From Pyxidicoccus sp. MSG2 (lineage in GTDB: Bacteria; Myxococcota; Myxococcia; Myxococcales; Myxococcaceae), in the NCBI RefSeq assembly GCF_026626705.1, contig NZ_JAPNKC010000001.1:8574001-8638000 (forward strand): a DNA stretch of 64,000 nt. Direction: 5' to 3'. The position numbers and the translations under genes were made by a program. The notes beneath the pieces were generated by a model. That model worked only from the letters and a program-made list of their open reading frames with translations, was not told the DNA's origin and searched no databases. The stretch's first letter is position 1; each line of letters starts with the position of its first letter. This document shows positions 51,900 through 60,886 of this stretch, one piece after another.

Positions 51900-53609
51900 T
51901 TGAACTTCACCTGCGACAATTGCCAGAAGCGGTATTCCATTGCGGACGAAAAGGTCCGCGGCAAGACGGTCAAGGTCCGCTGCAAGAACTGCCAGAACGT
52001 CATCACCGTCGAGGGACCGTCCCTGCCCCTGGAGGAGAGCACCCGTGTGGTGTCTCTCGCTGACGTGGAGCGCATCCGCGCCCAGGAGCGCTCCCTCGTG
52101 GAGCCCGCGGCGAGCGAGCCCGTCGTGGCGGCCCCTGCCGTGGCCCGTGCCCCCGCCGCCGCCCTCCAGACGCCCTGGGACGACGAGCCGACCCGTGCGG
52201 TGCCCCTGAAGCCGGCGGGCTCGCCCTGGTTCGTCATGGTGCGCAACAAGCAGGAGGGGCCGCTGGACGAGGGCGCCCTCCGGGAGCTGGTGGCCACCGG
52301 AACCGTCAGTGGGCGGAGCTTCTTCTGGCAGCAGGGCATGGCGGACTGGAAGCGCGGCTCGGACATCCCCGAGCTGTCCGTCCTCTTCGCGGCGCCCCCC
52401 GCGCCCGAGCCGGCCCCGCCGCCGCCTCCCCCGGTGGAGGAGCCGCCCGCGGCCCCCTCGCCGTCCCGTGCGCGGGCAGCCCCGGCCCGCCGTGAGCCCG
52501 AGCCCCAGGCGTACACGCCGGAGCCCGAGGAGCCCGCGGCCCCCGAGCCCCAGCAGCAGGCGTGGGACCCGGAGCAGGACGAGCCGGAGCGGACCTTCTT
52601 CGAGGAGCCCGACCCGCGCGCCCAGCCTCAGGGACGGCGGGGCCAGGCCGCCGCGCCGGCCGCCAGCGCCGCGCCGCTCAATGACGACCTGTTCTCCGAC
52701 CTGGACCTGCCCGGCAATCGGGGCGCCGGTGACGAGGATGACGGCCAGGGCCAGGGCCAGTACGAGGACCCGCTGGCCGCGCTGGGCGGTGGTGACGGGG
52801 ACGAGCGTCAGCCCGTGGAGGACACCCGCCACTTCGCGGCGAAGTCGGGCGTGACGCGGCGCAACCCCGCGTGGAAGTACGCCGTCGCCGTGCTGCTGCT
52901 CCTCGTCGTCCCCCTCGGCGGCGCGTACGTGCTGTCGGAGACGCTGGGCGTGGTGCCCCTGCGCGTGAAGACGGTGGACCCCGAGGGCCACCCGGTGGAG
53001 CAGCCCATCTTCTCCGCCCGGGGCGTGGGCGCGCTGCGCGACAAGCTTCTGGGGCGTGAGCCGCCGGTGGCCCCGGCGCCGAAGCCCGCGGCCCCGCCCG
53101 CCGAAAAGCGTCCGGCCGCGCCCGCCCCGGAGCCGGAGTCCGCTCCCGCGCCGTCGGGCCAGGCCCCCACGGGCGCTGGCGCGCCGACGGGCGCCGCGCC
53201 GGCCCCGTCCGCCGAGCAGCTCCAGGCCGTCTACGCGGACTCGGAGAAGAAGGACGTGGGCCCCGACGTGCGCAAGGACGCGGAGGTGGCCGCGACGGAC
53301 TCGGACGAGGTGGGTGGTCCCTCGGACGAGGAGGTGGAGCGCGTGGTGGACAAGGCGCAGGACGCGTTCCGCTCCTGCGTGGACAACGAGCTGCGGAAGA
53401 ACCCGTCCTTCCGCGTGGGCAAGGTGACGCTCACCGCCACGGTGGGCAGCTCCGGCAAGGTGAAGGCCGCCACGCTCGACAAGAAGGACCTGAACCGCTC
53501 CCCCGTGGGCTCCTGCATCAAAGACCGCGCGAAGGGCATGGTGTTCTCCGCCTTCTCCGGTGACGACGTGGACCTCGAGATTCCGCTCGTCCTCTCCGGG
53601 ACGATGTAG
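51900..53609 (+). CDS. AgmX/PglI-type protein: zinc ribbon, GYF domain, TonB-like tail
   Basis: A 569-aa protein from TTG 51900, chosen because MNFTCDNCQKRYSIADEKV is the standard start of its MJ0042-type zinc ribbon (Cys5, 8, 28 and 31). A GYF_2-like domain follows (about 110-160, WFVMVRNKQEGPLDEGALRE then QGMADWKRG). A long Pro/Glu-rich stretch leads to one transmembrane helix (about 325-345). The C-terminal part is the AgmX/PglI tail, a TonB-like domain with conserved Cys pairs. In M. xanthus, AgmX/GltJ of the gliding machinery has the same architecture. This may be a paralogue. Confidence 0.85.
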   Translation: MNFTCDNCQKRYSIADEKVRGKTVKVRCKNCQNVITVEGPSLPLEESTRVVSLADVERIRAQERSLVEPAASEPVVAAPAVARAPAAALQTPWDDEPTRAVPLKPAGSPWFVMVRNKQEGPLDEGALRELVATGTVSGRSFFWQQGMADWKRGSDIPELSVLFAAPPAPEPAPPPPPPVEEPPAAPSPSRARAAPARREPEPQAYTPEPEEPAAPEPQQQAWDPEQDEPERTFFEEPDPRAQPQGRRGQAAAPAASAAPLNDDLFSDLDLPGNRGAGDEDDGQGQGQYEDPLAALGGGDGDERQPVEDTRHFAAKSGVTRRNPAWKYAVAVLLLLVVPLGGAYVLSETLGVVPLRVKTVDPEGHPVEQPIFSARGVGALRDKLLGREPPVAPAPKPAAPPAEKRPAAPAPEPESAPAPSGQAPTGAGAPTGAAPAPSAEQLQAVYADSEKKDVGPDVRKDAEVAATDSDEVGGPSDEEVERVVDKAQDAFRSCVDNELRKNPSFRVGKVTLTATVGSSGKVKAATLDKKDLNRSPVGSCIKDRAKGMVFSAFSGDDVDLEIPLVLSGTM

Positions 53610-53621
53610 CCGGCCCCTTCC

Positions 53622-54830
53622 GTGAGCCCCCAGGGGTCGGAGCTGTCGCGGGCCGCGGGCGGCCGGCTGCCTCGCGCGGTGGTGCTGCTGGGGCTGGTCT
53701 CGCTGCTCACGGACGTGAGCAGCGAGATGATCTTCCCGTTGCTGCCCGCGTTCCTCGCGGCGCGCTTCCCCGCGGCGCCGCTGCTGCTGGGGGCCATGGA
53801 GGGGCTGTCGGACCTGGTGTCCGCGCTCCTCAAGTACCGCTCCGGCCTGTGGGCGGACCGGGCGCGCAGGCTCAAGCCGCTGGTGCTGATGGGCTACGGC
53901 GTGTCCTCGCTGGCGCGGCCGATGATGGCCTTCGTCACCCTCGCGTGGCAGCCGCTCCTCATCCGCTCGCTGGACCGCGTGGGCAAGGGCGTGCGCAGCA
54001 GCCCACGCGACGCCATCATCGCCCACTCGGTGCCCGAGGGCGCACGGGGGAGGGCCTTCGGCTTCCATCGGGGCATGGACCACGCGGGCGCGGCGCTGGG
54101 CGCGCTGGTGGCCATGGTGCTGGTGGCGCTGGGGCTGCGCGCGGAGCAGGTGTTCCTCGCGGCGGCGGTGCCGGGCTTCGTCGCGCTGTTGTGCATCCTC
54201 GTGGTGAAGGAGCCCGAGCGTGCGCCGGAGGCCCACGGCACGGGCGCGGCGCTGGTGCCGGTGCCCCGCCGGCTCGGGTACTACCTGGCGCCGGTGGTGC
54301 TCTTCGGCGTGGCCAACTCCACGGACGCCTTCCTCCTGCTGAAGCTCACCGAGGAGGGCGCGCCAGCGGCGCTGCTGCCCATGGCGTGGCTGCTGCTTCA
54401 CGTGGTGAAGGCGGCCGTCTCGTACCCGGCGGGCTGGCTGGCGGACCGGCTGGGCTCGTCGCGCGTGGTGCTGGCGGGGTGGGGGCTGTACGCGCTCAGC
54501 TACGTGGCGCTGTCCCAGGTGCACGGCATCCCCGGCACGCTGGCCGTCATGGCCTTCTACGGGCTGTACCACGCGCTGGCGGAGGGGGCGGAGAAGTCGC
54601 TGCTCACCTCGCTGGTGCCGCCGGCTGCTCGGGGGCGTGCCTTCGGTCTCTACAACGGGCTCACGGGAGGGGCCTCGCTGGCCGCGGGCCTGCTGTTCGG
54701 CGCGGTGTGGACGCGGTGGGGCAGCGCGCCGGCCTTCCTCACCGCGGGCCTGCTGGCGGCGGTGAGCGCGGTGCTGCTGGCGGTGCTGCTGCCCCGGGCC
54801 CGCCCCGCCGTGACGGCGCCCCTGGCCTGA
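53622..54830 (+). CDS. MFS transporter
   Basis: A 402-aa twelve-helix transporter from GTG 53622, 12 bases after the AgmX/PglI-type gene. Helices include VVLLGLVSLLTDVSSEMIFPLLPAFL and the loop motif KYRSGLWADRARRLK, then GVRSSPRDAIIAHS. The TDVSSEM sequence is typical of a group of bacterial MFS with unknown substrate. No regulator is adjacent. Convergent with the DUF3006 gene. Confidence 0.87.
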   Translation: MSPQGSELSRAAGGRLPRAVVLLGLVSLLTDVSSEMIFPLLPAFLAARFPAAPLLLGAMEGLSDLVSALLKYRSGLWADRARRLKPLVLMGYGVSSLARPMMAFVTLAWQPLLIRSLDRVGKGVRSSPRDAIIAHSVPEGARGRAFGFHRGMDHAGAALGALVAMVLVALGLRAEQVFLAAAVPGFVALLCILVVKEPERAPEAHGTGAALVPVPRRLGYYLAPVVLFGVANSTDAFLLLKLTEEGAPAALLPMAWLLLHVVKAAVSYPAGWLADRLGSSRVVLAGWGLYALSYVALSQVHGIPGTLAVMAFYGLYHALAEGAEKSLLTSLVPPAARGRAFGLYNGLTGGASLAAGLLFGAVWTRWGSAPAFLTAGLLAAVSAVLLAVLLPRARPAVTAPLA

Positions 54831-54836
54831 GTGGGC

Positions 54837-55079
54837 CTACAGGTCGAAGTCGCCGGACGGCGGCTTCTTCTTGCCCTGCTTCGCCCGCTCGCGGGCCTCG
54901 CGCACCTGGGCGCGCAGGGCCTCGGTGGCCTCGCGGTCCACGAGCAGCGTGTCCAAGTCCAACACATCCCCCTCGCGCACTCCTTCTGGCAGGTCAATCA
55001 GCGGGCGCGTCTGCTGGCGGCCCTCCACGACGAGCACGGCGACGTCGCCTTCGATGCGGTCCAGCGTGGCGCGGGTCAT
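54837..55079 (-). CDS. DUF3006-family protein
   Basis: An 80-aa cytoplasmic protein. It begins MTRATLDRIEGDVAVLVVEG and has PEGVREGDVLDLDTL, the usual two-strand signature of DUF3006, and a Lys/Arg-rich C-terminal helix. The family commonly sits beside ComEC-like metallo-beta-lactamase genes; two such genes are just upstream on the same strand. Function unknown. Confidence 0.82.
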   Translation of the reverse strand: MTRATLDRIEGDVAVLVVEGRQQTRPLIDLPEGVREGDVLDLDTLLVDREATEALRAQVREARERAKQGKKKPPSGDFDL

Positions 55080-55091
55080 GCTCGGGGTCCT

Positions 55092-56459
55092 CTAGGGGTT
55101 GCAGTCCTTGGCCGGCCGACGGCCGCGCGAGGCCTCGTCGCGCGTCTTGAAGACGAGCAGGTTGGACTTCTTTATCTTCGCGGCGCCCCGGCAGAAGGGG
55201 CGGTGGAAGACGTCTGCCTTGCTGCTGGCGACGTACGTCTCCGACGCGCCCGCGCGCGACTCCGTGCTCCCGCGCGGCGGCCGCGTCTCCGAGCGGGAGG
55301 GCGGCGGCGACGCGTCCGCGGCTGGCAGGTCGTCGATGTCCACCACCTGTCCGTAGCGCGCCAGGTTCGTCGAGCCCCGGGAGCCCGGCGTCGTGCCGCG
55401 CACGGGCGGGGCATTCGCGGCGTCCGGCTTCGGTGCGTCCTGCTTCGGGGCCTGGGCGACGGGCGGGGTGTCGGTGTCTCCGAGCCCGTGGAACGTGTAG
55501 CGCGTGTCCTCCGGCACGCCGTCGGGCAGGCGCTGCGGGGTGACGACGAGCTGCTTCCCGTCGCTCACCACCTGCACCTCGCCCGCGTCATCGGTGTGGA
55601 ACACCTGGGCGCCCACGGCCTTCAGCCGCGCCAGCGTGGCGGCCGCCGGTGTGCCGCCGGTGGAGATGACGGCGGCGCGGGGCCGCACGGCCTCCAGGAA
55701 GGCCTTCGTCGTCGGGCCGTCCGCGCCGTGCTCCGCGACCTTGAGCACCGTGGCCCTCATGGGCGTGCCGCGCGCCAGCAGGGACTCCTCCGTCTTCGCG
55801 TGCGCGTCCCCCGCGAAGAGCACCGCCGTGTCGCCGTACGTGAGGCGCAGGACGATGGAGTTGGCCTCCAGCGAGGCCTGGGGCACGTCCAGCAGCTTCT
55901 CGGTGGGGTGGCGCGGCCACAGCACGTTCAGCTCCACGCCCGGGCCCAGCGGCAGGCGCAGCGGCGCGTTGGGCGTGTTCTGGGGCGGCGCCGCGGAGAC
56001 GAACTCCACGTCCATTCCCCCGAGGCGGGTGAGCAGGGCGTCGTAGTCGGGCGGCGTGGCCTCCAGCTGGGGCTCCATCAACTGCTTCGCGCCCACGCGC
56101 CGCAGCACCGCCTCCACTCCGCCGTGGTGGTCCGCGTGCGGGTGCGTGAGGATGACCAGGTCCAGCCGCTGCGTGAGCAGCTCCGGCAGGCGGTTGAGCA
56201 GGTGGTCGGCCGCGGAGGCGGGGCCCGCGTCCACCAGCACCGTGTGCCCTTCCGGCGACACGATGAGCGCCGCGTCCCCCTGGCCCACGTTGAAGAAGTA
56301 GACGTGCAGCTTCCCGTCCGGAGGTGAGCCGAAGTAGCGGCGCGCCTCGGCGGGACGGGGAACGGCGGCCGGCGGTGGAGGCGCGGGCGGCGGCGGCGGC
56401 TCCTGGCAGGCGGCCGCGGCCACCAGCACTCCCAGGAGGCAGAACAGGCGCGGGCTCAT
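55092..56459 (-). CDS. ComEC-like metallo-beta-lactamase lipoprotein with Cys-containing tail (degenerate)
   Basis: A 455-aa protein, second of a tandem pair, overlapping the first by four bases (ATGA). Signal peptide and lipobox LVAAAAC with Gln at +2, then a metallo-beta-lactamase domain (about 45-300) with VYFFNVGQGDAALIVSPEG and HPHADHHGG. The fifth His motif is AEHGAD where the partner has AHHGG, so one of the usual pair is replaced by Glu. A flexible stretch ends in a short zinc-like module (VFHRPFCRGA... RRPAKDCNP). Related ComEC domains cut DNA; this one is secreted and probably weakened. Confidence 0.85.
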   Translation of the reverse strand: MSPRLFCLLGVLVAAAACQEPPPPPAPPPPAAVPRPAEARRYFGSPPDGKLHVYFFNVGQGDAALIVSPEGHTVLVDAGPASAADHLLNRLPELLTQRLDLVILTHPHADHHGGVEAVLRRVGAKQLMEPQLEATPPDYDALLTRLGGMDVEFVSAAPPQNTPNAPLRLPLGPGVELNVLWPRHPTEKLLDVPQASLEANSIVLRLTYGDTAVLFAGDAHAKTEESLLARGTPMRATVLKVAEHGADGPTTKAFLEAVRPRAAVISTGGTPAAATLARLKAVGAQVFHTDDAGEVQVVSDGKQLVVTPQRLPDGVPEDTRYTFHGLGDTDTPPVAQAPKQDAPKPDAANAPPVRGTTPGSRGSTNLARYGQVVDIDDLPAADASPPPSRSETRPPRGSTESRAGASETYVASSKADVFHRPFCRGAAKIKKSNLLVFKTRDEASRGRRPAKDCNP

Positions 56460-57688
56460 GGGTGGCAGTCCTCGGCGGGGCGGCGCTCGCGCAGGGCGGC
56501 GGCGCGACTGGAATAGACGGCGCGCTCCGACTTCGAGCGCTTCAGGGTGGCGCAGTCCTCGCGGTGGAACACCTTGCTGCCCTTCAGGCTGACGAAGGGC
56601 CCCGCCCCCTCCTCGTCCCGCGAGAGCGCCGGAGCGGACTCCACGGTGCTCCTCGACGCGACGGTGGCCGCGCCGCGCGCGCCGGGCTCGGGCTCCTTGT
56701 TCCGGGAGCCGCCGCGAGCGCGCCTCGTGCTGGGGAGGATGGGGCCGAGCGCCACGGGACCGGGCTTCACCCCGCCGGGCACCAACAGGGGCGCGGCGCG
56801 GCCCTTCGCGGAGCGCAGCGTGACGGTGTTGCCGTCGCTCACCGCCACCACCTCGCCGTCCTGGTCCGTGCGGAAGACGCGGGCGCCTGACGCATCCAGG
56901 CGCTGCAGCGCCTCCGCGGTGGGGTGCCCGTAGTCGTTGCCGGCGCCGCAGGAGATGACGGCGGCCTTCGGCTTCACCGCGGCGAGGAAGGCGGCCGTGG
57001 ACGAGTAGCGCCCGCCATGGTGCGCCACCTTGAGCACGGTGGCGGAGAAGTCGATGCGCTTCTGGAGGAGGAGGGCCTCCGTGTCCGGCTCGGCGTCGCC
57101 GGTGAAGAGGAACGCCGTCTTCCCGTACGTCAGCTTGGTGATGATGGAGTTGGAGTTCGGGTCCGAGCGCGTGTCGTCCAGGAAGGGCTCCTGCGGCACG
57201 CGCGGCCACAGCACGGTGAGCGAGGTGCCCTCGCCCAGGCCGATGGTGAGCAGCGTCTGCGGCGCCTGCGGGTTGGGCTCCGGGTTCATCACCTGGCCCA
57301 CCGAGCCGCCCACCACGTCCAGCAAGTCCCTGTACGCGTCGCTCGGGTGGTCGAAGCCCGGGTCCATGAAGCGCCTGGCGCCCACCGCCTTCAGCGCGTG
57401 GGCCATGCCGCCCAGGTGGTCCAGGTGCGGGTGGGTGAGGATGACCAGGTCCAGTGGCTCCTTCACCAACTGGCGCAGCCTGCGGGCCAGGTGCTCGCGC
57501 GCCTCGGGCGGGCCCCCGTCGATGAGCACCGTCTTGCCCGTGGGCGACACGATGAGCGCGGCGTCCCCCTGGCCCACGTCGAAGAAGTACACCGTGAGCG
57601 GCTTCACGGCGGGCGAAGGCGCGGCCCGGCCCGGGAGCGAGGCGAGCAGGAGGACGAGGAGGGTGAGCAGCCGGGCGGAAGACGTCAC
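56456..57688 (-). CDS. ComEC-like metallo-beta-lactamase protein with Ada-type Cys tail
   Basis: A 410-aa secreted protein with signal peptide (LLTLLVLLLASLPGRAAP). The metallo-beta-lactamase domain has VYFFDVGQGDAALIVSPTG, HPHLDHLGG, FTGDAEPDT and VAHHGG, all metal sites intact. A linker leads to a C-terminal module VFHREDCATLKRSKSERAV and RRPAEDC, like the Ada-type zinc-binding module. It resembles the nuclease domain of ComEC without the channel. The tandem copy downstream shares this build and is degenerate in one motif. Confidence 0.88.
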   Translation of the reverse strand: MTSSARLLTLLVLLLASLPGRAAPSPAVKPLTVYFFDVGQGDAALIVSPTGKTVLIDGGPPEAREHLARRLRQLVKEPLDLVILTHPHLDHLGGMAHALKAVGARRFMDPGFDHPSDAYRDLLDVVGGSVGQVMNPEPNPQAPQTLLTIGLGEGTSLTVLWPRVPQEPFLDDTRSDPNSNSIITKLTYGKTAFLFTGDAEPDTEALLLQKRIDFSATVLKVAHHGGRYSSTAAFLAAVKPKAAVISCGAGNDYGHPTAEALQRLDASGARVFRTDQDGEVVAVSDGNTVTLRSAKGRAAPLLVPGGVKPGPVALGPILPSTRRARGGSRNKEPEPGARGAATVASRSTVESAPALSRDEEGAGPFVSLKGSKVFHREDCATLKRSKSERAVYSSRAAALRERRPAEDCHP

Positions 57689-57801
57689 GCAGCGGACTCT
57701 AGCGCCCCATTCCCCTCTTCGGCACCTGCGGGAGGGCAGCGGACGCGTGCTCCCCGTGCGAGCGCTTCCCGAGGGGCGGGAAGTGGGCTAAGGGGCGCGA
57801 C

Positions 57802-58632
57802 ATGTCCGACTCCCAGGACGTCTTCGCGAAGTTCCTCGAGGAGCTCGCCGACCAGGCCCGCCGTCGCATGGATGCCTGGAAGGAGACCTCGCCCACGGAG
57901 TCCGGTGCTCCCGCTCCGGACACCCTGCCGTCCACCGCCCGCGTGGACATGGAGTCCATCCGCTCCCCGGCGGACCTGGCGCCCTACATCGACCACACGC
58001 TGCTCAAGCCCGAGGCCCGCGCCGAGGACGTGGCGAAGCTGGCCGAGGAGGCCCGCAAGCACGGCTTCGCCACGGTGTGCGTGAACAGCACGCACGTGGC
58101 CACCGCCGCGCGCGTGCTGGCCGGCGCCACCACCGTGCCCATTGCCGTGGTGGGCTTTCCGCTGGGTGCGTCGCTGCCGTCCGCCAAGGCCTTCGAGGCC
58201 CGCGAGGCCATCCGCGCCGGGGCGCGCGAAATCGACATGGTGCTCAACGTGGGCGCGCTCAAGTCGCGTGACTACGCGCTCGTGCACCAGGACATCGCCA
58301 CCGTGGTGGACGCCGCGCGCCCGCTGCCGGTGAAGGTGATTCTGGAGACGTCCCTGCTCACGGACGAGGAGAAGGTGCTCGCCTGCGCCCTGTCCAAGGC
58401 CGCGGGGGCCGCCTTCGTCAAGACGTCCACCGGCTTCGGCGGGGGCGGCGCCACCGCCGAGGACGTGGCGCTGATGCGCCGGGTGGTGGGCGACGACGTG
58501 GGCGTGAAGGCGTCCGGCGGCATCCGCTCCGCCGAGGACGCGATGAAGATGCTGCGCGCCGGCGCCAACCGCCTGGGCGCGTCCGCGTCCGTGGCCATCG
58601 TCAGCGGACAGGCCTCCACGGCGAAGTACTGA
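57802..58632 (+). CDS. deoC: Deoxyribose-phosphate aldolase
   Basis: A 276-aa class I aldolase, which splits deoxyribose 5-phosphate into acetaldehyde and glyceraldehyde 3-phosphate. The barrel has [47 protein letters not shown] and the Schiff-base Lys in [14 protein letters not shown]. The C terminus ends in [14 protein letters not shown]. It carries a 50-residue N-terminal extension (residues 1-48) absent from short DeoC. A DksA-type gene follows 14 bases later. Confidence 0.95.
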   Translation: MSDSQDVFAKFLEELADQARRRMDAWKETSPTESGAPAPDTLPSTARVDMESIRSPADLAPYIDHTLLKPEARAEDVAKLAEEARKHGFATVCVNSTHVATAARVLAGATTVPIAVVGFPLGASLPSAKAFEAREAIRAGAREIDMVLNVGALKSRDYALVHQDIATVVDAARPLPVKVILETSLLTDEEKVLACALSKAAGAAFVKTSTGFGGGGATAEDVALMRRVVGDDVGVKASGGIRSAEDAMKMLRAGANRLGASASVAIVSGQASTAKY

Positions 58633-58646
58633 CACGGCGGCGAGAC

Positions 58647-59039
58647 GTGAACGCGAAACAGCGAGAGGAATTCAAGAAGCTGCTGCTGGCGCTCCACTCC
58701 GAGCTGACGGAGAAGACGCCCGCCAGGATCGAGCCCAACCGCACCGACGACGCACGCATCGGCGGCGACGAGGACGAGCAGCCCCTCAACGAGATGATGC
58801 AGGCCATCGCCTCCAACCGGAACCGGAACATGGACGGCGTGCTCGCCCGGGTGATGAAGGCGCTGGGCAAGCTGCGCGACGACCCGGACTCCTATGGCGA
58901 GTGCGAGGAGTGCGGCGACGAATTGCCCCTGGGCCGGCTGCGCGCCATGCCCTACGCGGAGTACTGCGTGACGTGCCAGGGCGCCAAGGACGGCCCCAAG
59001 GGCCGCGCCACGCGCAAGAAGCTCACCGATTACACCTGA
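58647..59039 (+). CDS. DksA/TraR-family zinc-finger protein
   Basis: A 130-aa protein from GTG 58647 with GGCGAGACG upstream. A coiled-coil N part (about 1-85) leads to the zinc finger CEECGDELPLGRLRAMPYAE then CVTCQG, a C4 type. DksA proteins act in the RNA polymerase secondary channel, working with ppGpp. It lacks the usual DxxDxA acidic tip: around residues 28-38 the sequence is RTDDARIGGDED. Thus the catalytic loop may be different. It is between deoC and the phosphohexomutase. Confidence 0.87.
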   Translation: MNAKQREEFKKLLLALHSELTEKTPARIEPNRTDDARIGGDEDEQPLNEMMQAIASNRNRNMDGVLARVMKALGKLRDDPDSYGECEECGDELPLGRLRAMPYAEYCVTCQGAKDGPKGRATRKKLTDYT

Positions 59040-59102
59040 ACAACCGGCGCGCGAGCCGCGTGCTCGCCGCGCCCTCCAAGGCTACACGAGGTCTCTACGC
59101 GC

Positions 59103-60830
59103 ATGGACACCACCGGACTGAGAGAGCGGGCGGAGGCATGGCGTCAGGCGGACCCGGACGCGGCCACTGCCGCGGAGCTGGCGCAGTTGCTGGCCCGGGG
59201 CGATTGGACGGAGCTGGCCGACCGCTTCGCCGGGGATCTGGAGTTCGGCACCGCGGGCCTGCGCGGCGTGCTGGGCGCCGGCCCCAACCGGATGAACCGC
59301 GCCGTGGTGCGCCGCACCACCGCGGGCCTGGCGCGCTACCTCAAGGAGCAGGTGCCGGACGCCGCCACGCGCGGAGTCGTCGTGGGCCGCGACGCGCGCC
59401 GCCTGAGCGCGGAGCTGGCCGAGGACACCGCCGCCGTGCTCGCCGCGGAGGGCATCCCCGCCCACGTCTTCCCGCACCCGGTGCCCACTCCGGTGGCCGC
59501 CTTCGCCGCCCTGCACCTCAACGCCGCCGCGGCCATCATGGTGACGGCCAGCCACAACCCGCCCGAGTACAACGGCTACAAGGTCTACTGGGGCAACGGC
59601 GCTCAAATCATCCCGCCCCACGACACCGGCATCGCCGCCTCCATCGCCCGGGTGGAGCCCGCCAACCGCGTGCCGCTGCTGACTCCGGCGGACGCGCGCG
59701 CGAAGGGGCTCTGGAAGGACCTGGAGGACGGGGTGGGGGAGGCGTACCTGCGCGCCATCTCCGGGCTGCGCGTGCACAAGCGCGGCTCGGACACGCTGTC
59801 CATCGTCTACACCGCCATGCACGGCGTGGGCGGCGTGTGGGCGGAGCGCGCCCTGCGCGAGGCGGGCTTCCCGCGCTTCACCGCCGTGTCCGAGCAGCAG
59901 ATGCCCGACGGGCGCTTTCCCACCGTGCGCTTCCCCAACCCGGAGGAGCCCGGCGCCATGGATTTGTCGCTCGCCACCGCCGAGCGCGTGAAGGCGGACC
60001 TGGTGCTGGCCAATGACCCGGACGCGGACCGGCTCGCCGCCATGGCGCGCGACGCGGACGGCCGCATGCGCATGCTCACCGGCAACGAGGTGGGCGTGCT
60101 GCTGGGCCACTACGTGCTCACCCAGGGCACGAAGCGCGCGCGGCCGCACGTCGTCACCACCATCGTCTCGTCCACGCAACTGGGCGACATCGCCCGCGCG
60201 CTGGGCGCCGTCTATGACGAGGTGCTCACCGGCTTCAAGTGGATTGCCAACCGCGCGCTGGAGCGCGAGCGCTCCGAGGGCACGCAGTTCGTCTTCGGCT
60301 ACGAGGAGGCGCTCGGCTACACCGTGGGCACCGTGACGCGTGACAAGGACGGCGTCGGCGCGGCGCTCGTCATGGCGGACCTGGCCGCGTGGTGCGAGTC
60401 GCGCGGCACGACGGTGCTCGGCTACCTGGAGGAAATCCAGCGCCGCCACGGCCTGTACGTGGGCGCCCAGCGCAACGTCACGCTGCCCGGCGCCGCGGGG
60501 GCCCAGGCCATCCGCGCCATCATGGACGCGTTCCGCGCCTCGCCGCCCGCGCGCATCGGCGCAGACCCGGTGCGCGCCGTGCGCGACTACAAGCAGGGCG
60601 GGGCCGGGCTGCCCCCGTCCAACGTGCTCGCCTTCGAGATGGAGGGCGGTGGCCGCGTCACCCTGCGGCCGTCCGGCACCGAGCCCAAGATCAAGTACTA
60701 CTTCGAGCACAAGGAGTCGCTCGCCCCCGGAGAGCCCATGCCCCGCGCCCGCGAGCGCGCGGAAGCGCGGCTGGCCCGCTTCATCGACGACTTCCTCGCG
60801 CTCGCGCGTGATCGCGGCCAGCCCACCTGA
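59103..60830 (+). CDS. Phosphohexomutase (phosphoglucomutase/phosphomannomutase family)
   Basis: A 575-aa alpha-D-phosphohexomutase. FGTAGLRGVLGAGPNRMN opens the first domain, TASHNPPEYNGYKVYWG contains the phosphoserine loop, DPDADRLAAM binds magnesium, FGYEEALGY is the sugar loop, and RPSGTEPKIKYY is the C-terminal phosphate loop. Its length and PEYNGYKVY match the long PGM2/PgcA type, which makes glucose 1-phosphate; phosphoribomutase activity also occurs in this group, which would fit the nearby deoC. Confidence 0.93.
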   Translation: MDTTGLRERAEAWRQADPDAATAAELAQLLARGDWTELADRFAGDLEFGTAGLRGVLGAGPNRMNRAVVRRTTAGLARYLKEQVPDAATRGVVVGRDARRLSAELAEDTAAVLAAEGIPAHVFPHPVPTPVAAFAALHLNAAAAIMVTASHNPPEYNGYKVYWGNGAQIIPPHDTGIAASIARVEPANRVPLLTPADARAKGLWKDLEDGVGEAYLRAISGLRVHKRGSDTLSIVYTAMHGVGGVWAERALREAGFPRFTAVSEQQMPDGRFPTVRFPNPEEPGAMDLSLATAERVKADLVLANDPDADRLAAMARDADGRMRMLTGNEVGVLLGHYVLTQGTKRARPHVVTTIVSSTQLGDIARALGAVYDEVLTGFKWIANRALERERSEGTQFVFGYEEALGYTVGTVTRDKDGVGAALVMADLAAWCESRGTTVLGYLEEIQRRHGLYVGAQRNVTLPGAAGAQAIRAIMDAFRASPPARIGADPVRAVRDYKQGGAGLPPSNVLAFEMEGGGRVTLRPSGTEPKIKYYFEHKESLAPGEPMPRARERAEARLARFIDDFLALARDRGQPT

Positions 60831-60886
60831 GTCCTGATTCACTCCACAGGTCGCGCCCCCGTGCGGCCTCCGCAGAAAGGTACCGT

